A stretch of DNA of 64,000 nucleotides from Bog-473 sp963741995 (GCA_963741995.1 CAVUKI010000008.1:183077-247076); one strand, 5' to 3'. Positions 16,419-24,551 are shown, counted from the first letter of the stretch. Notes: a model not told the origin generated them from the sequence alone. A program made the numbers and translations.

Positions 16419-17067
16419 GAGCATCAGCGAGGGGGCAACGCAACCCGACGAGACCGGCACCTCACACGTTGGTTCAGATCACGGGCCAGTCCTCATCGGC
16501 CCTAGCTCAAGGTTCTCGGGCGGGTGCTGCTTTGAGTGATGTTTCACGACACGGTGGGTAGCATGTTTGCTGTCATAAGGACCGCGGAGAAGTTTCGCCG
16601 GTTCGTGCTGGCGGTTCGCAGGGCCGTCCGTGTCGCCACATTGGGCACATGCGACCTCCCACTTGTGGTGATCCTCCGAGGTATGGTGCCAACTGCCGTC
16701 CTCAGCCTGCGCCCAACCGAGGCGTAGGGTCGGGCGTATGGGAAATGGGCCTCAGGCTCGGGCAGGCCTAACGGTATGACGTCGTTTGATGACAGCGGCG
16801 GACCTGCTGGGGGGTATCCCCGAAAGTGCCGAACGGCCGCACCTTCCCGATGCTCCTATGGATGATGTCAAGACCTTTCGAAGGATTTTCTCCGAGAGAG
16901 AAGACAGCGGACAGACCAATGATGGGCCACTCGTCGAGAGGGCAAGCTCTTATCAGGTCACGCGTCTTCGAGAGTCGGTGAACCCGTACCATGGACCGGC
17001 ATATCGGGAACAGGTCAGTCTCATCGACGACAGGCGATAGGAGAGCCAGATCCATGGTCCGGGCGAT
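16419..17067. other. non-coding stretch between the two IS110-family copies
   Basis: No convincing gene was seen. It contains the 3' flank of copy A, then GC-rich sequence with a small hairpin GGGG-GTA-TCCCC near 16811 followed by CGAAAGTGCC, a string also found near 10338. The short open frames here have no start signals or family features. Confidence 0.5.
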
Positions 17068-18108
17068 CTAGGCGCGAGGCAGGTAGCAGTAGACCTCGCG
17101 GGCGACGTAGCGCTTGAGCATGCGGATGGCCTCGCGCTTGGAGCGGCCGTCTTTGACCCGGCGTTCCATGTAGGCCTGGGTCCTCGGATCAGAGGCGAGC
17201 CGGGTGATCACGATGTGCCACAACGCTCGGTTGGCCTGGCGGTCCCCACCGCGGTTCAGGCGGTGACGAGTGACCTTGCCCGAGGAGGCCTCGAGCGGTG
17301 AGACGCCGCACAGATGCGCCCAGGCGGCCTCAGAATGTAGGCGTTCGGGGTTGTCGCCGGCGGCGACCAACAGCGCGGCTGCGGTGTCGATGCCGACGCC
17401 ATAGACGGCAAGGAGTTCGGGGGCGGTCTCTTTGAGCAATGGCGTGATCATGGCGTCGAGGTCGGAAATCTCCTCTTCGAGATCGGCTACTCGGTGCGCC
17501 AGTGAGGACAGCGACGCCTTGGTCGCCGCGGTGACCGCGTCGGGCGAGCGCGTCGGACGCAGCCCCTGGGCGGCGGTGACGAACTCGCTGATCGGGAGAC
17601 CCTTGAGGCGGCTCTGCAGCTGGTCAGGGGCACTGAAGGTGAGCTGGCGCATCTGGGTGAGTGCCTTGATGCGGGCCCCTCGAGCCGAGCGCTTGGCCAC
17701 GACAAGGACCCGGATGGCCTCGACCGAGCCGTCCCTGCTCTTGGCCGTTCCCTGGGCTCGGCCCGAGAGAACGGCCCGGGCGGCCTCGACGGCGTCGAGG
17801 GGATCGGACTTGCCGCTGTGGTGTCGGGCCTGGCGGTTCTGGCGGTCGACTTCGACGACGTGGACCCCGGCTCGGGCGAGGAAGCGGGCGATGCCCGCCC
17901 CATAGGATCCCGTACCCTCCACGCCGACCTTCCCGACGTCGCCGAAGGCTTCGAGCCAGCTGAGCAGCTCGGCGTAGCCGTCTGGGTCGGCCCCGAACGA
18001 TTTCGTGCCGAGCAGGCCACCGACCTCGTCCAAGACGGCGGCCACGTGGACCTCCCCATGGGTATCGATGCCACCGGTGACGGAGCGCGTAGCTTCTACG
18101 ATGGTCAT
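17068..18108 (-). CDS. IS110-family transposase (DEDD + serine), intact
   Basis: The 346-residue protein has both domains of the family. The N-terminal RuvC-like DEDD nuclease has Asp in GGIDTHGEVHVAAV, Glu in GVEGTGSYGAG, and two Asp in GKSDPLDAVEAAR. The C-terminal Transposase_20 domain has YGVGIDTAAALLVAAGDNPE, LCGVSPLEASSGK and RHRLNRGGDRQANRALWHIV, including the catalytic Ser in the SSGK stretch. The start has GGAAGG upstream. IS110 transposases insert DNA guided by a structured bridge RNA encoded in the element flank. About 55-60% of positions match the frameshifted copy by eye, so they are different elements of one family. Confidence 0.92.
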   Translation of the reverse strand: MTIVEATRSVTGGIDTHGEVHVAAVLDEVGGLLGTKSFGADPDGYAELLSWLEAFGDVGKVGVEGTGSYGAGIARFLARAGVHVVEVDRQNRQARHHSGKSDPLDAVEAARAVLSGRAQGTAKSRDGSVEAIRVLVVAKRSARGARIKALTQMRQLTFSAPDQLQSRLKGLPISEFVTAAQGLRPTRSPDAVTAATKASLSSLAHRVADLEEEISDLDAMITPLLKETAPELLAVYGVGIDTAAALLVAAGDNPERLHSEAAWAHLCGVSPLEASSGKVTRHRLNRGGDRQANRALWHIVITRLASDPRTQAYMERRVKDGRSKREAIRMLKRYVAREVYCYLPRA

Positions 18109-18300
18109 GCCATCCCTTCCTTTCCTTAATCCGGTTGAGGGGTGGCGCGGCCGTCCCGAGAAGGAGTGACGGTGCGGGTCGATCTGCTCTAACAGAGCGG
18201 CCCATCACCCCTCTGGAACGGGGCACGCCGCGCCTCGTCTGAGTTTGCCCGGAGCTCCGGTCGACGGTGTGCGAACACCAACGCGTGTCCGTCGTGATCT
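18109..18300 (-). ncRNA. candidate bridge-RNA region upstream of the intact IS110 transposase
   Basis: The 190 nt upstream of the transposase start have no gene and contain stem-loops, including GCTCT-AAC-AGAGC (18186-18198) and a longer GC-rich pairing of GGGGTG with CACCCC flanking it (18139-18144 and 18205-18210). In IS110-group elements the bridge RNA lies in this position. The element boundary and the target and donor loops were not resolved, so this is a location hypothesis only. Confidence 0.25.
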
Positions 18301-18443
18301 CAAGTCAGACCGGTGGCTCCGGTGCTCCCGAAACTACTGATGACCAACCTTGTAGCGGTGGACCCTCCGGGAGCTTCACAACATCATTGGCGACTGGGAC
18401 ACCCTCCCATGACCTCAGGAATGAGACAGCGATCCGTCAAGCC

Positions 18444-18812
18444 TTATTCGCGGCGAGCGACGATGCGACAGGGAAGCTCAGTTTTTTCGTTCAAGTGGTA
18501 GCTCGCACAGACCCGGTGATACCCGTCGGCCACCCACAACGGCGAACCTTGGATGAGCAAGACCGGGGAGAGCTTCTCGCCATGCTGGACTTTCCCGATA
18601 TCGACGGAGACTTCCGGGTCCTCGCGTCCCAATAAAGGCAACCCGGAAGCTCGCAAGATGTCCTTGGCAGCAAAGTGAGTCAGACCCTCTTGCTTGCGTA
18701 GGTCTTTCGCAAGTTTCGACGCTCTACCGGATCCCACCAACAATGACAGGTATGACCGAGCAGCCGGATAGTCCTCCGCGTCAGGCTCCTCTTTCCAATA
18801 TTCCTTTGTCAT
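18444..18812 (-). CDS. ParB-like N-terminal-domain protein (hypothetical)
   Basis: The 122-residue protein contains KLSPVLLIQGSPLWVADGYHRVCASYHLNE near its end. This 'PVLL..G..LWVADGYHRVCAS' element is the core of the ParB/Srx-like fold, where the G-x-H-R turn binds a phosphate or nucleotide. The first 60 residues are helical (YPAARSYLSLLVGSGRASKLAKDLRK). Related small actinobacterial proteins are uncharacterised. No DNA-partition context is present, so no partitioning role is implied. Start ATG 18812. Confidence 0.65.
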   Translation of the reverse strand: MTKEYWKEEPDAEDYPAARSYLSLLVGSGRASKLAKDLRKQEGLTHFAAKDILRASGLPLLGREDPEVSVDIGKVQHGEKLSPVLLIQGSPLWVADGYHRVCASYHLNEKTELPCRIVARRE

Positions 18813-18906
18813 GCTGGTCGAGCGTAGCCATTGTGAGGACGTGCCGAGTCGCCATTAGCCCGGGTACTGGGGCACGGCAGTCGATGGGCCTAACTGCGGC
18901 AGGGAC

Positions 18907-18938
18907 CCGAATCAGCCCCCTTTCGGGGGCCGATTCGG
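18907..18938 (-). terminator. intrinsic-type hairpin downstream of the two small membrane-protein genes
   Basis: CCGAATC-a-GCCCCC-TTTC-GGGGGC-c-GATTCGG folds into a 14-bp stem with one mismatch and a 4-nt loop. It lies 32 nt past the stop of the hydrophobic-protein gene on the minus strand. It lacks a long U-tract, as is common in high-GC actinobacteria. Confidence 0.6.
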
Positions 18939-18969
18939 AATATCTACCGCCTGCTCTTGTACATGGGAC

Positions 18970-19134
18970 CTACCACCGATAAAAGCGGTGGCTCCCAGCA
19001 CCCTCACCCCGGCCAATGGCGAATCCAACCAACCACAGAACGAGAAAGACAGCTGCCGCTATCCACAAAAGGTGAACGGCAAACCCTGCTCCAAAGAGAA
19101 TCAAGACAAGCAGCAATGCGAGAATCAAAACCAC
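18970..19134 (-). CDS. 54-aa hydrophobic membrane protein (lmo0937-like)
   Basis: A GTG at 19134, preceded by GGAGG with 6-nt spacing, opens VVLILALLLVLILFGAGFAV, then HLLWIAAAVFLVLWLVGFAIG and a basic end HRFYRW. Two hydrophobic helices joined by a short G-x-G-F turn match the small 'hydrophobic protein' (lmo0937-type) family found across bacteria, often stress-linked but without known function. The gene is easily missed because it is under 60 codons. It follows the DUF6458-like gene by 39 nt in the same direction and precedes a strong hairpin, so the two likely form an operon. Confidence 0.8.
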   Translation of the reverse strand: MVLILALLLVLILFGAGFAVHLLWIAAAVFLVLWLVGFAIGRGEGAGSHRFYRW

Positions 19135-19173
19135 AGAATGACCTCCCTATTGAAAAGCTCCGAGATTTCTTAC

Positions 19174-19425
19174 CTAGTAGGTCGAATCGGTTCGACGTAC
19201 AACATTCCCCTGGCCATCGTCGACGACAGTGCGCCTCCGACGCGTGTTCCCCGCCGCCATGACGATGATCGAGACAACGGCACCGACAACGCCGACGATC
19301 ATCAGAATCCAGCCCACCTTGTTGACATTGAAGCCGTGCTGATAGGGCTCCGTAACTGCCCAATCGAGAACCGCTCCTACGGCAAACACGATGATGCTCG
19401 CAACAAGTCCGCCAGCCCCAACCAT
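19174..19425 (-). CDS. DUF6458-like two-helix membrane protein
   Basis: ATG 19425 has AAAGGAGG 6-7 nt upstream. The protein (83 aa) is MVGAGGLVASIIVFAVGAVL, a short loop DWAVTEPYQHGFNVNKVG, a second helix WILMIVGVVGAVVSIIVMA, and a polar basic tail NTRRRRTVV. The loop 'GFNVNKVGWILM(I)VG' is the signature of the actinobacterial DUF6458 family. Function is unknown. Two transmembrane segments with the N-terminus close to the membrane are predicted by eye. Confidence 0.75.
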   Translation of the reverse strand: MVGAGGLVASIIVFAVGAVLDWAVTEPYQHGFNVNKVGWILMIVGVVGAVVSIIVMAAGNTRRRRTVVDDGQGNVVRRTDSTY

Positions 19426-19822
19426 GGAGCCTCCTTTCGTATGCTGCAATAGCGGTACCCCTTGCACTTCGCGTAAAACATTCTTCAGGCAATATGTGGA
19501 TGACTTGGGATTTCTCTTTGCGCCGAAGGGATCGCACTGGGTTTGCGCTTAGCCGAAAGCCGAAAGCCTCTGAACGCGGAGCGGGACTCCACAATCATGG
19601 GGAGCCGCTCACGCACGCCTTTGCCATCGTGATTGACGTAGGTGCACTCGATCAGTACCCATTGCCCGCGGGTCCCAAATCACCCGATCGGGTGAACGCT
19701 GGGCATAGTGTTTCTTGATCCTTGGTCGGGGTAGAAGCCTTGGCGCAGTGATGCCCAACCCGCCAGGGAGGATGGCATCAGAACTCGGCGCCCTCCAGGG
19801 GCGCTGAGTTCGCGTCCTTGGA
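19426..19822. other. non-coding stretch
   Basis: Nothing recognisable was found in these 400 nt apart from the ribosome-binding site of the DUF6458-like gene at its left end. Short frames here have no family features. Confidence 0.5.
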
Positions 19823-20083
19823 TCAGGGGTCGGGGTGACGGACGACGCCTTCGCCGAACTTAACGATGCAAGTCTCGCAGCGCCGGTCTTCTGGCGTCTC
19901 GCTGAAGGGTCGACCACCGCTGCCCTGTGAGAGAAAAAGTCCGCACCAGGTGAGCGCTCGCTCGTCGTCAACGATGTGCCAAAGGGCCACGTTGGATTGG
20001 AAGAGATCCTCGGGGTTGCTGACTTTCAGAGCTGGGGGGATCAGAATCCCTTCGGGTTCAGTCTCGATGAATGTGGCGGCCAT
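19823..20083 (-). CDS. small Cys-containing hypothetical protein (86 aa)
   Basis: The sequence VALWHIVDDERALTWCGLFLSQ followed by RRCETCIVKFGE has H, C and CxxC positions that could make one zinc site. This 'H-[VI]VD...CG...C..C' arrangement is seen in several short actinobacterial proteins of unknown function. No signal peptide or membrane segment. Start ATG 20083. Confidence 0.55.
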   Translation of the reverse strand: MAATFIETEPEGILIPPALKVSNPEDLFQSNVALWHIVDDERALTWCGLFLSQGSGGRPFSETPEDRRCETCIVKFGEGVVRHPDP

Positions 20084-20112
20084 AGATTCGTCTATACCCC
20101 GAATCCGAATGT

Positions 20113-20382
20113 CTAGCTCCGACGGCGGCCGAACTCCCGCAGTCCCGTCAGCCCCTCAAGATGGTCCGGACAGGCCCACACCCGCCACCAGTGATCGCCA
20201 CGGGGGGAGAACCAGCGGCCCGTCCACGATGGCGACTCGGAGCAATGGGTGGTGGCCTGTCCTTGACGGTCGTGAACCATCGCCCAGCACTGGCCCGGCT
20301 CGACGGTGAACGCCTGGGCATAGCGGTCGCCGGGCTGTGGCATGGCGCCCACCGGGCACGGTAGCGCCGAGAGCTGCGCCAC
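20113..20382 (-). CDS. small hypothetical protein (89 aa)
   Basis: The core AFTVEPGQCWAMVHDRQGQA, then HCSESPSWTGRWFSPRGDHW and RVWACPDHLEGLTGL, is rich in Trp, His and Cys. C/H spacing (HC...CPDH) could bind a metal. It appears to be a conserved-type small protein, but I cannot name the family. It is transcribed in the same direction as the neighbouring Cys-containing gene, 30 nt downstream of which nothing else follows. Confidence 0.5.
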   Translation of the reverse strand: MAQLSALPCPVGAMPQPGDRYAQAFTVEPGQCWAMVHDRQGQATTHCSESPSWTGRWFSPRGDHWWRVWACPDHLEGLTGLREFGRRRS

Positions 20383-20532
20383 CTACCCGATGGCGTAGGG
20401 GGCGTCCTCCTCGCCACGAATCCCCCGTCCGTGGCGTGCAGGCTCATTGGGGACCCACGATGGGACACCCCGCGGTTTCCGGGTGACGCGTAGCTGTAAC
20501 GCGCGGTTTGCAAAATGTCATGAGAGAGCGCA

Positions 20533-20794
20533 ATGACGACTCTGGTGATTGTCCACGAGGTTGACGATGTCGAACGCTGGCGCACCTCGACCAGGCGTGA
20601 GGAGTACTTCGGTCCACTGGGGATCACCGCGCGCACCTTCGTCGATCCGGATGCCTCCAGCCGCGTTGGACTGATCGTCGACTGCCCCAGCCTGGAGGCA
20701 TTTCAAAAAGGCGATGCAGGGTCAGGGCGCCGAAGACGCGATGAAGTTCGACGGCGTCCGTCCCGAGACCATCCAGATGTTCGTCGAGGGCTGA
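20533..20794 (+). pseudogene. small ABM/DUF-like protein with a +1 frameshift at an A5 run
   Basis: ATG 20533 starts TTLVIVHEVDDVERWRTSTR, VGLIVDCPSLEAFQK, as in small 'heme-degrading/ABM-like' cytosolic proteins. At AAAAA (20705-20709) one extra A must be skipped to read AMQGQGAEDAMKFDGVRP, ETIQMFVEG and stop at 20792-20794. The restored length, 87 aa, and the end just 3 nt before the next start fit a genuine gene. Either a recent mutation or a homopolymer sequencing error explains it. Confidence 0.75.
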
Positions 20795-20797
20795 GCA

Positions 20798-21352
20798 GTG
20801 GATGTCATCTCAGCCCTCGAGATCTCGTACGACCAGACGGCAAAATTGGTTGCTGGCCTCACCCCGGCTGAACTCGACGCTCCCTCCCCTTGCGCAGGCT
20901 GGGACGTGCGGGCAACGCTCAATCACCTGTTAGGCGCCACCTGGATGTTCACCCTGGTGAACCAGGGGCGGCCTGCGGACGAAGACGCTGGCGACGTGAT
21001 AGGTGACGATGCAAGCTTGGCCGTCAAAGTCGCCTCGAAAGAGAACCTCGCCAGTTGGCGCCAGCCCGGCGCTTTTGAAGGCGACCGCTCCTATTCCTTC
21101 GGAACCTTCCACGCTTCGGGTGCGGCCATGCTCAACCTCGAGGAGGTGGTCGTCCACAACTGGGACGTGGCCAGGGCCACTTGCTTGGAATTGGTCATCG
21201 CCCCCGCTGTGGGGCAAATGATCTACGACTGGGGTGCTTCGATCCCGCTCGACGACTTCCGCGATCACGGCGCTTTCGGCCCCGAAGTGGTGGTGCCCGC
21301 GACGGCGTCCATTGTCGACCGTCTCGTTGGTCTCCTCGGGCGTCAACCCTGA
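20798..21352 (+). CDS. TIGR03086-type metal-binding protein (DinB/MDMPI fold)
   Basis: GTG 20798 lies 3 nt after the previous stop, indicating an operon. YDQTAKLVAGLTPAELDAPSPCAGWDVRATLNHLLG is the classic start of the mycothiol-dependent maleylpyruvate isomerase N-terminal/DinB family; the His of NHLLG and the later His of VVHNWDVARAT are two of the three metal ligands. The family is four-helix bundle and often acts with a low-molecular-weight thiol such as mycothiol. The exact reaction is not known. Confidence 0.85.
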   Translation: MDVISALEISYDQTAKLVAGLTPAELDAPSPCAGWDVRATLNHLLGATWMFTLVNQGRPADEDAGDVIGDDASLAVKVASKENLASWRQPGAFEGDRSYSFGTFHASGAAMLNLEEVVVHNWDVARATCLELVIAPAVGQMIYDWGASIPLDDFRDHGAFGPEVVVPATASIVDRLVGLLGRQP

Positions 21353-21428
21353 ATAGCTGCAACACCTGGTTGCGCATCTCTAGGAGTTTCCAAGGCTGAA
21401 CAGCCACAGAGAGAAAAGAGAAGAGAAG

Positions 21429-21710
21429 GTGTCATACCTGCAAGTGCATTTCTGGCCCGGCGGCACAGAGGAGCAGTACGGGGCGATGATCAAGGTTCTG
21501 CATCCCGCGACTGGACTGCCCGAGGGTCAGCGTTCTCACACCAGCGGACCTACGGAGGGCGGCTACCTGATCTCGGTTGTCTGGGACTCGAAGGAGCAGA
21601 GCGAGGCTTTCATGCGCAACACGCTCCTGCCGGCGTTGCCGGTGGAGGGTGGATTCGCCGGAGGTCCCGAGGAGCGCGTCGCCGAGGTCGCGCACCACGA
21701 TTCATTCTGA
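21429..21710 (+). CDS. small ABM-like (dimeric alpha-beta barrel) protein
   Basis: GTG start preceded by GAGAAGAG. SYLQVHFWPGGTEEQYGAMIKVL begins the first strand and helix; YLISVVWDSKEQSEAFMRNTLLPALPVEGG gives the second half of the ferredoxin-like unit. It shares the WDSKE...LLPAL block with 14745-15011. It is third in a run of co-directional small genes (20533-22098). Confidence 0.7.
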   Translation: MSYLQVHFWPGGTEEQYGAMIKVLHPATGLPEGQRSHTSGPTEGGYLISVVWDSKEQSEAFMRNTLLPALPVEGGFAGGPEERVAEVAHHDSF

Positions 21711-21723
21711 CCCAACGGTTTCC

Positions 21724-22098
21724 GTGTTCGCCTTCTTCACCCATGCCACGCCGGCCAGGGTATGGTGCTGCTTGACCGACGCAGCGCAAATCAGCGGCTA
21801 CCTCGAAGGCATGGCGTTGCAATCGGACTGGGTTGAGGGGTCAGCAATCCTCGCGACATTTGGAGGAGAGCCGACCGCGCTCGGCGAGGTGCTCTGCGTG
21901 CGAACGCACTATCGGCTCTCGTACGTCATCCAACCGCCAGCGGCCAGCGCGGTGTATCTGACCTGGCTCCTTCGGCCTACGGTAGAGGGGTGCATATGCA
22001 GGCTCCAGATCGACGAGACCGATAGATCAGACCTTGCCGAGCTCGAAGATGTCTGGCTACCAATTTTGGCTGGACTCCAGCGGCGTGTGGCTGCCTAG
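21724..22098 (+). CDS. SRPBCC (START/AHSA1-like) domain protein
   Basis: The protein begins FAFFTHATPARVWCCLTDAAQISGYLEGM, the first strand and helix of polyketide-cyclase/AHSA1-type domains, followed by SDWVEGSAILATFG and LGEVLCVRTHYRLSYVIQ strands, then a long C-terminal helix LAELEDVWLPILAGLQRRVAA. The family binds hydrophobic ligands in a helix-grip cavity. GTG 21724 is the chosen start and lies 14 nt after the previous stop; there is no clear Shine-Dalgarno, so translation may be coupled. Confidence 0.7.
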   Translation: MFAFFTHATPARVWCCLTDAAQISGYLEGMALQSDWVEGSAILATFGGEPTALGEVLCVRTHYRLSYVIQPPAASAVYLTWLLRPTVEGCICRLQIDETDRSDLAELEDVWLPILAGLQRRVAA

Positions 22099-22406
22099 GA
22101 CCGCACGTCGAGGTCTAGAAACCGGAGATCCACATCTGATTTCCGGCCCGGCCGTCGAGCGCGCCGAACTCACGAAAAAAGTCTGGCGAGGTGGAAAGAG
22201 CTGCGTTACCAAGCTGGGCGCGAGTGGAGGAATTGTCACTCCCGCCACGCCGCCAATGCCGGGATTCGCTGTGAATCTTGCTTCTGGTTGCTACTGAACT
22301 TGATGGACTGACCGCAAGTCAGCCGACCCGAGGGGAAGTGCTTTCCGATCCAACCTGGGTAGATGGATTCAGTCCAATCTGCCGGACAGTTCGAATCGCT
22401 CTTTTG

Positions 22407-22431
22407 ATCCCAAGGTGCCGGGATCGAGACC
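22407..22431 (+). repeat. attachment-site core, distal copy (putative attR)
   Basis: Exact 25-nt copy of tRNA-Lys positions 502-526, with CTTTT before it and a degenerate acceptor stem (cgggtgtcccacc) after it. No 5' half of a tRNA precedes it, so it is not a tRNA gene. It bounds about 21.9 kb together with the tRNA copy. Confidence 0.7.
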
Positions 22432-22443
22432 GGGTGTCCCACC

Positions 22444-23100
22444 ATCAAGGGCAGTACATACCGCTCAATTGATTTCTCGATCGATTGTCGAGACCAAGGG
22501 TCGAAACTCATCGAAAAGAATACGTAGACGCACTGGTCGCATCGGATTGCTTTTTGATTCAGGCTTAATCGCAGCCCTCGCAAATGAGAGAGACCGCTGC
22601 CGGTGGGAAGCCAGATCTTATGGGACGAGTTTGCCGACTCGGCTCACGTCTTCTTTGCAGATTCCGACGGCGGACGCCCTTGGGTGCTGCACGAGGCAGC
22701 CAAGCAGTTGATACGGATACGGCGATGGTCGATCTGGATTCACTCTGTCTCTTCGATCTTCGGCACTTCACTGCGACTCGTCTGGTGTCGGGGGCGAATA
22801 CGGACCGCGAGCTGACGTCTGGGTCATGCAAATGCAGCGACAACTCTTAGGTCTACGCGCACTTCGCCGAGGAATCCGATCGAGACGTTGCAGCGAAAAT
22901 CGGTTCGATCCTGACTCCAAGCCCTCCCCCATTTGATTGCCAAACGGATTGCCAAAGCCGCCGGCGGCAGCCTCCCCATCGGCACGACGGGGTTGCTCAC
23001 AATGGTGTCGTTTTGACAGGGGCAACAGTGTGACGCGACGGGAGTTCCCCGGCTCGTGGAGACCGCCCCCATTTCGCTCGCCGATCCGAAGGCTCTGATT
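22444..23100. other. non-coding stretch between two attachment-site-like scars
   Basis: No intact gene was seen. Around 22610-22720 the frame reading WDEFADSAHVFFADSDGG, PWVLHEAAKQ continues in another frame as VDTDTAMVDLDSLCLFDLRH, so a frameshifted gene fragment may lie here, but no family is recognised. The rest is degenerate sequence between two tRNA-derived remnants. Confidence 0.4.
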
Positions 23101-23139
23101 TGGTGGGCCCTACAGGACTCGAACCTCTGACCCCTGGCA
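23101..23139 (-). other. tRNA 3'-end remnant (T-arm, acceptor strand and CCA)
   Basis: On the minus strand the sequence GAGGTTCGAGTCCTGTAGGG and then CCCACCA matches the T-arm, acceptor strand and CCA end of a tRNA. No matching GGGCCCT acceptor 5' strand or anticodon arm is found within 100 nt upstream, so it is not a functional tRNA. It starts right at the GH43-like stop codon. A 3'-end fragment is the typical scar left by tRNA-targeting integrases. Confidence 0.55.
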
Positions 23140-24360
23140 CTATGGAGATCTCGAGAAGAGACGATGCCCTCCTTGCGCGGGAGGGCCGGGGGTGGCGCCG
23201 TGGAAGACGGACACATAGGGCCCGTGAGGTCCAAATGCGACTCGTGCCACCGCGAGCTGGCGGTAGAGCGCGGTGCCGCTCGGAGAGAAAAGCATCCAGG
23301 TGACGCCACCTTGGGTGAAGAGCGACTCCTCGCCAGGACCTAGCCCGAGAGGGCTTGAGCTCAAGATCGGTCCGGCATAGGGCTCTTCGCACGGACCCGC
23401 CGGCCCCTGGCACACCGCCACGCCGATGCCGTCACCGTCCTGGTAGGAGGGGTTGGCCGAGAAGAACAGGTAGAAGCGGCCGTCGGCGTGGACCATTTCG
23501 GGCGCCTCGATGAGCTTGTGCTCCCAGGGACTGGTGGCGGCAAGTAGCTCATATGGTGATCCCTCCAGGGTCATGCCGTCGGGGGCGAGCTTCTGAGCCC
23601 ACAGCACCGTTGGCTCGTTCTGAGGGAGATCGGGGTTCTGTGCCGGTCCCCAGGCTGCATTGACGTCGGCCTTCCAGTCGAGCCAGAGCTGGCCGTCGGG
23701 TGCAACGAAGGTACGGGGGTCGATGGATCCCGAAGGGTTACAGATGACCGGCTGGCGGCCGACGATGAAGGGGCCGAAGGGCGACGTCGATACTCCCACC
23801 CCGATGCATTTGGCCCGAACCCCGGTCGCCAGGATGTCGTCGAGGTCGGGGGCCGAGAACCACATCACGTATCGGCCGTCGACGTGGCGGACATCTGGGG
23901 CCGACGTCCAGCCGGTGGTCCAGGGCGGCAGCGCAGGCATTGCGTCCACCTCATTTCCGAGGTGCTCAAGGTCAGTGAACGCCCGTACCGAGATGTTCGG
24001 GGGGTCGTAACCGCCGGCACCGGTGTAGAGATAGTCGTTGCGGCTCCCGACCATCACAGCGGGGTCGTCCATGGGAACGTTGAAGGGTGGGATCAGCTTG
24101 CCCAAGGCGTATGAGGGAGCGGGTGACGGGTTGAGCGCGCCAGAAGCGCGTTTGAGCGGCGCCGCAATCCCGATAACGGGAGCGATCAGGACGACGCTGA
24201 CGCCAACGATGGTCGTTAGCGCTGCCGCCAGCCAAACCGGCCATCGCGATCGCCTCGCCCGATCGACACGAACCGAGCCAACCACACCGATCGGGCGCAC
24301 TGTCTCGTCAGGACATCCAGGTAGATCGGAAAAGCGCCTATTGGTGATGGGTGCGGTCAC
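23140..24360 (-). CDS. GH43-like five-bladed propeller protein, membrane-anchored or secreted
   Basis: After a cytoplasmic tail and one hydrophobic segment (WLAAALTTIVGVSVVLIAPV, residues 43-62) the protein has the three acidic sites of glycoside hydrolase family 43: Asp in PMDDPAVM, Asp in GSIDPRTFV followed by DGQLWLDWKA, and Glu in IEAPEMVHADGRFYLFFSA. This supports arabinan/xylan-type beta-propeller hydrolase structure; activity on polysaccharides is an inference. The Arg/Asp-rich N-terminus and single helix suggest a type II membrane protein or uncleaved signal. The last residues adjoin the tRNA remnant and may not be native. Confidence 0.8.
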   Translation of the reverse strand: MTAPITNRRFSDLPGCPDETVRPIGVVGSVRVDRARRSRWPVWLAAALTTIVGVSVVLIAPVIGIAAPLKRASGALNPSPAPSYALGKLIPPFNVPMDDPAVMVGSRNDYLYTGAGGYDPPNISVRAFTDLEHLGNEVDAMPALPPWTTGWTSAPDVRHVDGRYVMWFSAPDLDDILATGVRAKCIGVGVSTSPFGPFIVGRQPVICNPSGSIDPRTFVAPDGQLWLDWKADVNAAWGPAQNPDLPQNEPTVLWAQKLAPDGMTLEGSPYELLAATSPWEHKLIEAPEMVHADGRFYLFFSANPSYQDGDGIGVAVCQGPAGPCEEPYAGPILSSSPLGLGPGEESLFTQGGVTWMLFSPSGTALYRQLAVARVAFGPHGPYVSVFHGATPGPPAQGGHRLFSRSP

Positions 24361-24410
24361 TGGAAAGCAGACCTTACGCTGACCCAGGAGTGTCTACTCC
24401 GGCAGATAAG

Positions 24411-24551
24411 CGCTGCCGTTTGACCCGGTCTGCGAAACTCCGAACTGATGAGCTTGACCGTTTCTATTCGGAGCTTCGCGACGAGGGCTGCCGGTGGCGG
24501 GCCAATTTCGCCCTCAACGGTCCGACAGACGCATGCTGTCATTCGGAGAGC
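24411..24551 (+). pseudogene. possible tyrosine-recombinase core-binding fragment
   Basis: The segment KLRTDELDRFYSELRDEGCRW resembles the 'L.p..L..fY..L...G' helix that begins the N-terminal SAM-like domain of actinobacterial phage integrases. Nothing downstream continues a recombinase. It lies in a decayed 1-kb stretch between the GH43-like gene and the PadR gene. Identification rests on a 20-residue pattern and could be chance. Confidence 0.3.

Noticed and set aside
20148..20636. 162-residue minus-strand frame over the two small Cys/Trp proteins and the ABM-like gene
   Set aside because: Overlaps better-supported frames on both strands, Arg/Ser-rich, no family features.
22401..22443. Second tRNA-Lys gene
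   Set aside because: Only the 3' half is present, there is no D-arm or acceptor 5' strand upstream, and the acceptor region has a deletion.
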